Assembly: GCA_016801845.1 (NCBI GenBank)
Contig: CM028909.1
Span: 3,967,813-4,031,812, forward strand
Reading direction: 5' to 3'
Length of the DNA: 64,000 bases
From: Polydactylus sextarius
Lineage: Eukaryota > Chordata > Actinopteri > Polynemidae
Positions 61,027-64,000 of the stretch are shown here, piece after piece (positions within the stretch are counted from its first letter, which is position 1; every line of letters starts with the position of its first letter). The translations under genes were made by a program, and so were the position numbers. The notes below the pieces were generated by a model that worked only from the letters and a program-made list of their open reading frames with translations, was not told the origin of the DNA and searched no databases.

Positions 61027-62687
61027 GTGTTAGCATTTTAATTAAAGTAGTGTGTGTGTGTGTGTCTGAGTAATTATGAAAAGGTTGAATGATGAATTAG
61101 GAGAAAACTAACAGACTCTTCAGCATAATTAGACTGATAGATAGCTGGACAGACGGACAGACAGATAGAAGCCCCGTTTGTAAGTGATGTGTCTTTAAAA
61201 CGGTGACTTAGTGACGCAGACTGACCAATTATACAGACAGTACAAAGGGCAGTGACCAGAAAATATATAAGTGTAGTGCCTGTAATTGCTCAAGCTAAAG
61301 TAATACACAGGAAAGGAAAGGTGTGATGTGATGTACAGAGGTGATAAAAGGGAACCTCAGCATGGGACATGACTAAGACAGTCAGAGTAGCAGTTAGAGA
61401 TTAGCATGTCTGTTGATTATCATGTCTGCCTCGTATATTTTCTTCCTCACTGCTTAGTACAACTGTGTAAATACAGCAAATGTTGAAAAACCTTTGACCA
61501 TCGACCATTTTTTTGGATGAAAGTTTCTGTGCGTTTGCCCTTAAAACCTCCAAATATCCGTGAACTGTGAACTACGACTGACTCTTCACACAGAGCTAAT
61601 TTGAAGGTTTTCTACATTTCAACATCTGTTTAATTCAAGATCAACACTGTTTAGAAATGTTTTATTGGTTATCAGATTTTCCCAAAAATGGAATTAATGA
61701 GTTAGTTTTGTGGCTTCACAACAGTTTCACTGAGAATAACTGAAACTGCTCTGTTGTTGCTCTGACGCAGGTTTTAAATTTTTTTTTTTTTTATTTTATT
61801 TTTTTTGCTTCTACCTCTTAATAATATGGAGCCTCCAGAACAACAACAAAATCTTCATGTAGTGTTAATAGATATTCAGAAAAAGGCTGAATAATCTAAT
61901 TTCATTCCCACTGATAAATCTGAGTGGAGTGAAAGTAATAAAGTTATTTCTGAGAATCTCTTACTTTTAGGCATGTTCAAGTCATGATTGGGAAATTAAT
62001 ATGAAGAATTAAGAAAAACAGTAAACATGTTAAGCTGAAGTCAGAAGAAGATTTGTTACTTAAATTTAACTGAATTAATTCAATTTTCACACAAACGAAG
62101 CAGCTGTTTCTCCTGCAGGTCACTGCTCAGCACTGCAACGTCATTTTGGGGTGAAAATGATAAATGTGTGCAGGTTTTTCTCTGGCGCGGCTATAAACCA
62201 TCCACCAATTTTGCACTTAGCCAGTCACTTTCAAAGCATCTGAAATTTATTGTGTAGTTTGTAGATAAAAACCCTTCACCCTTAACTCTTTCTTTCTAAG
62301 TTTGTGTATGTGTGTCCTCACTTTTCTTAAGGCAGGAAATAACAGCAAATGAAAGCACCACTGAACAAACTTTAGAGTTTAAAGGGGATAGTTTATGTTA
62401 TTTTTAGAATAAAATAAAATATTTTTATTTCTTCCTCAAGGGGAAATGTATCTGTTTGACAGCATAAATAAATCACAAAAATATAGATAAACAGGAAATA
62501 AAAAAAGGAAATAACAGAAAAAATAAATAAATAGTTTATATAACAAGAAAATGTGCAAGTCTCCAGACATGAGGTTGAAGTGTTAAGTGTTGTGAGGTTG
62601 TGGGTGTGACGTTAACAGCTGAGACATGACACAGTTCACCAGTAGTTGTAGCGTCGGCCGACAGCGAGTTGTCACGATGACTGTTTT
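59797..62687. other. Noncoding, no gene seen
   Basis: GT tracts near 61 kb and a poly-T patch near 61780. Reading frames at 60.1-60.8 kb are short, overlapping and without recognisable content. Confidence 0.6.
60995..61065. repeat. Two (GT)n tracts
   Basis: GT alternation at 60995-61021 and 61050-61065, separated by about 28 bases. Confidence 0.9.
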
Positions 62688-62885
62688 AAAATCGCTGCAT
62701 CGTCTCCCCGTACGCTTCAGGATCGATTTTAAGGTTCTTTTACAATTCTTTAGATGTTTTAATGGTCTCTTATTTATCTGAACTACTTTTACCATATCAA
62801 CCATACCCTGAGGTCCTCCGGCCTTTTAAACGTTCAAAAAGTCAGATCAAAAACATACGGGGAGGCGGCTTCAGTTATTATGGAC
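62688..62885 (+). pseudogene. L2-type LINE reverse transcriptase C-terminal fragment
   Basis: Plus-strand translation gives KSLHRLPVRFRIDFKVLLQF from 62688, the conserved 'SLHWLPV.FRIDFK' block of L2-type elements. After several stops it continues with SDQKHTGRRL and LLWTP. Only about 200 bases are recognisable. It abuts an oppositely oriented fragment of the part that should come next. Confidence 0.7.
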
Positions 62886-62887
62886 CC

Positions 62888-63068
62888 CTAAAATAATAAT
62901 AATAATAAATAATAGATTAAATATGACAAGGTGCCCAATTTAAAAAAGTACAAAAAAATCAAGGAAATCAATTAAAAGCCTAATTAAAAAGGTGAGTTTT
63001 GAGCCTCTTCTTAAAAATATCAACAGTCTCTACAGCCCTGAGGTTCTCCAGCCGGCTGTTCCACTATC
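62888..63068 (-). pseudogene. L2-type LINE C-terminal end, minus strand
   Basis: Minus-strand translation reads WNSRLENLRAVETVDIFKKR and LKTHLFN then a stop, the usual C-terminus of an L2-type polyprotein. A short A/T-rich 3' part and a (TTA)n tail at about 62888-62915 follow. It faces the plus-strand fragment at 62688-62885. Confidence 0.7.
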
Positions 63069-63646
63069 GGTATATGTTTTACTTCATGTGTCTTAATGCC
63101 TATCTTTATATTCTTTTTTATTTCTTATTGATCTATTTCTTATCAAATTTTACTGTTTTAGTTATACAGTTTTTAGCTCCTGTGTTTCCTCATGGGGCTG
63201 GGAGCTGCCCTTGGTCTGCCTGTGGGGGCGCTGTCCTGCCCTGGGTGGCCAGAGGACTCATCTTGGTGTGGGACCTCCTGTCCCTGTAGTCGTGGGCCGT
63301 GACCCTCTCAGCACAGTCGGCCTCCAGAGGTGGTTTTCTCCTACCACAGGTCTCGGTGCAGACCATGTCTCTTTGATGATAGCTAGTGTGTGTGGCTGTG
63401 AACTTGTCTGTGTGTGTGTGTGTGTGCATATGTGTATGTATGTACGTGTGTGTGTGTCTCTGTATGTACCTGTTGTTGTTGGTCTCATTAGCAGACTAAT
63501 GAGACAACAGACTAACAGACTCAGGCTGATGGAGGTGCTGGTCAGTCAGTGACTTATCTCCAACATTTCACAGACACGGTCGCATCTTGCTGCTGAAATT
63601 ACTGACCACAACAATCACTATGACAACCAGTAACAGTGTTTTTGGC
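63069..63646. other. Noncoding; possible LINE 3' untranslated sequence
   Basis: The T-rich part at 63069-63180 would fit the 3' untranslated end of a plus-strand L2-type element. The rest is GC-richer with GT tracts at 63.4 kb. No gene seen. Confidence 0.4.
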
Positions 63647-64000
63647 TTAAAGTGATGGTCCGGAGTAAGATGAACCCAGGATCTATTTCACCAGGAATAC
63701 GAGTCAAACTCCCCCCAAGAGATATTTTATGTTGGTTGAAGTAATATCAAGTTTGACCATCTTTTGTTTTCACAACCAAATAGTATTTAAACAGCTGGGG
63801 CAGCCAGCCAAACGTATCTAAACTGTCATTTTTTAACCACTAATAAAACTCAAAATATCACTTCACTTCAGCAGCAGCATGAATAGGGTCCCTACACATA
63901 AACTGAAGTACTGATAACTTAGTAAGTGAACCCAGAGTTTATTAAAAAAAGACTGTTTTACAAGACTTACCCAACGTTATGTTTTCATAATAAATGGTCA
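63647..64000 (-). mobile_element. Dispersed repeat, copy 2, bordered by TTAA (runs off the window)
   Basis: The element appears to border on TTAA at 63647-63650, followed by AGTGATGGTCCGGAGTAAG, an end style seen in TTAA-inserting fish elements. The part at 63806-63993 is the reverse complement of the repeat at 51045-51192. The other end lies beyond 64000. No coding frame. Confidence 0.5.

Overview
The window is vertebrate nuclear DNA, almost certainly from a teleost fish. It is AT-rich, gene-poor and crowded with CA/GT, CT and tetranucleotide microsatellites. It also holds decayed non-LTR retrotransposon pieces with L2-type protein signatures, several short terminal-inverted-repeat (TIR) DNA transposons, one canonical eukaryotic tRNA gene and one clearly recognisable protein-coding exon. 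Nearly all open reading frames are short and low-complexity; I treat them as chance.

The anchor is a minus-strand exon at 27109-27341. It holds the first coding exon of an opioid-family G-protein-coupled receptor, best matched to the nociceptin receptor (oprl1): start codon, glycosylated N-terminus and TM1. A good splice acceptor lies 24 bases before the ATG and a GTAAGA donor follows the Arg that ends TM1. The next opioid-receptor exon, with the KMKTATN and DRY motifs, is not seen anywhere in 1-27108, so this looks like an intron of more than 27 kb running off the left edge. Upstream of the exon (to its right, because the gene is on the minus strand) a CpG-rich region at about 33.6-34.3 kb is the best candidate for the promoter and an untranslated first exon.

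Layout. 1-27108: presumed oprl1 intron 1, with a MITE at 5.6-5.9 kb, a perfect tRNA-Glu(CTC) gene at 9.5 kb followed by a LINE-like tail, a CpG cluster at 9.9-10.3 kb, an hAT-type element with a perfect 8-bp target duplication at 10.8-11.7 kb, and a MITE at 22.5 kb. 27.1-34.7 kb: the oprl1 exon, 5' intron and candidate promoter, framed by very long CT/AG tracts. 35-43 kb: clustered CTCF-like motifs, a second MITE copy, a decayed L2-type reverse transcriptase fragment, a TIR element and a 5'-truncated L2-type copy with its 3' tail. 43-51 kb: noncoding, with MITE copies three and four; the fourth makes a perfect 53-bp inverted repeat around a TA/TG microsatellite. 51-64 kb: a 40-bp-arm hairpin, a repeat shared with the window end, an hAT-type element, an 0.8-kb TIR element, a possible solo LTR and rearranged L2-type fragments.

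No operon-like or cooperative gene system is visible. The biology to read here is one receptor gene with a very long intron, a tRNA gene inside it on the other strand, probable insulator and promoter elements, and a layered history of transposon insertion. I did not find an undescribed multi-gene system. The most unusual items are the MITE-derived perfect palindrome, the 40-bp hairpin, the tRNA plus LINE-tail composite and the repeat-borne CTCF-like motifs.
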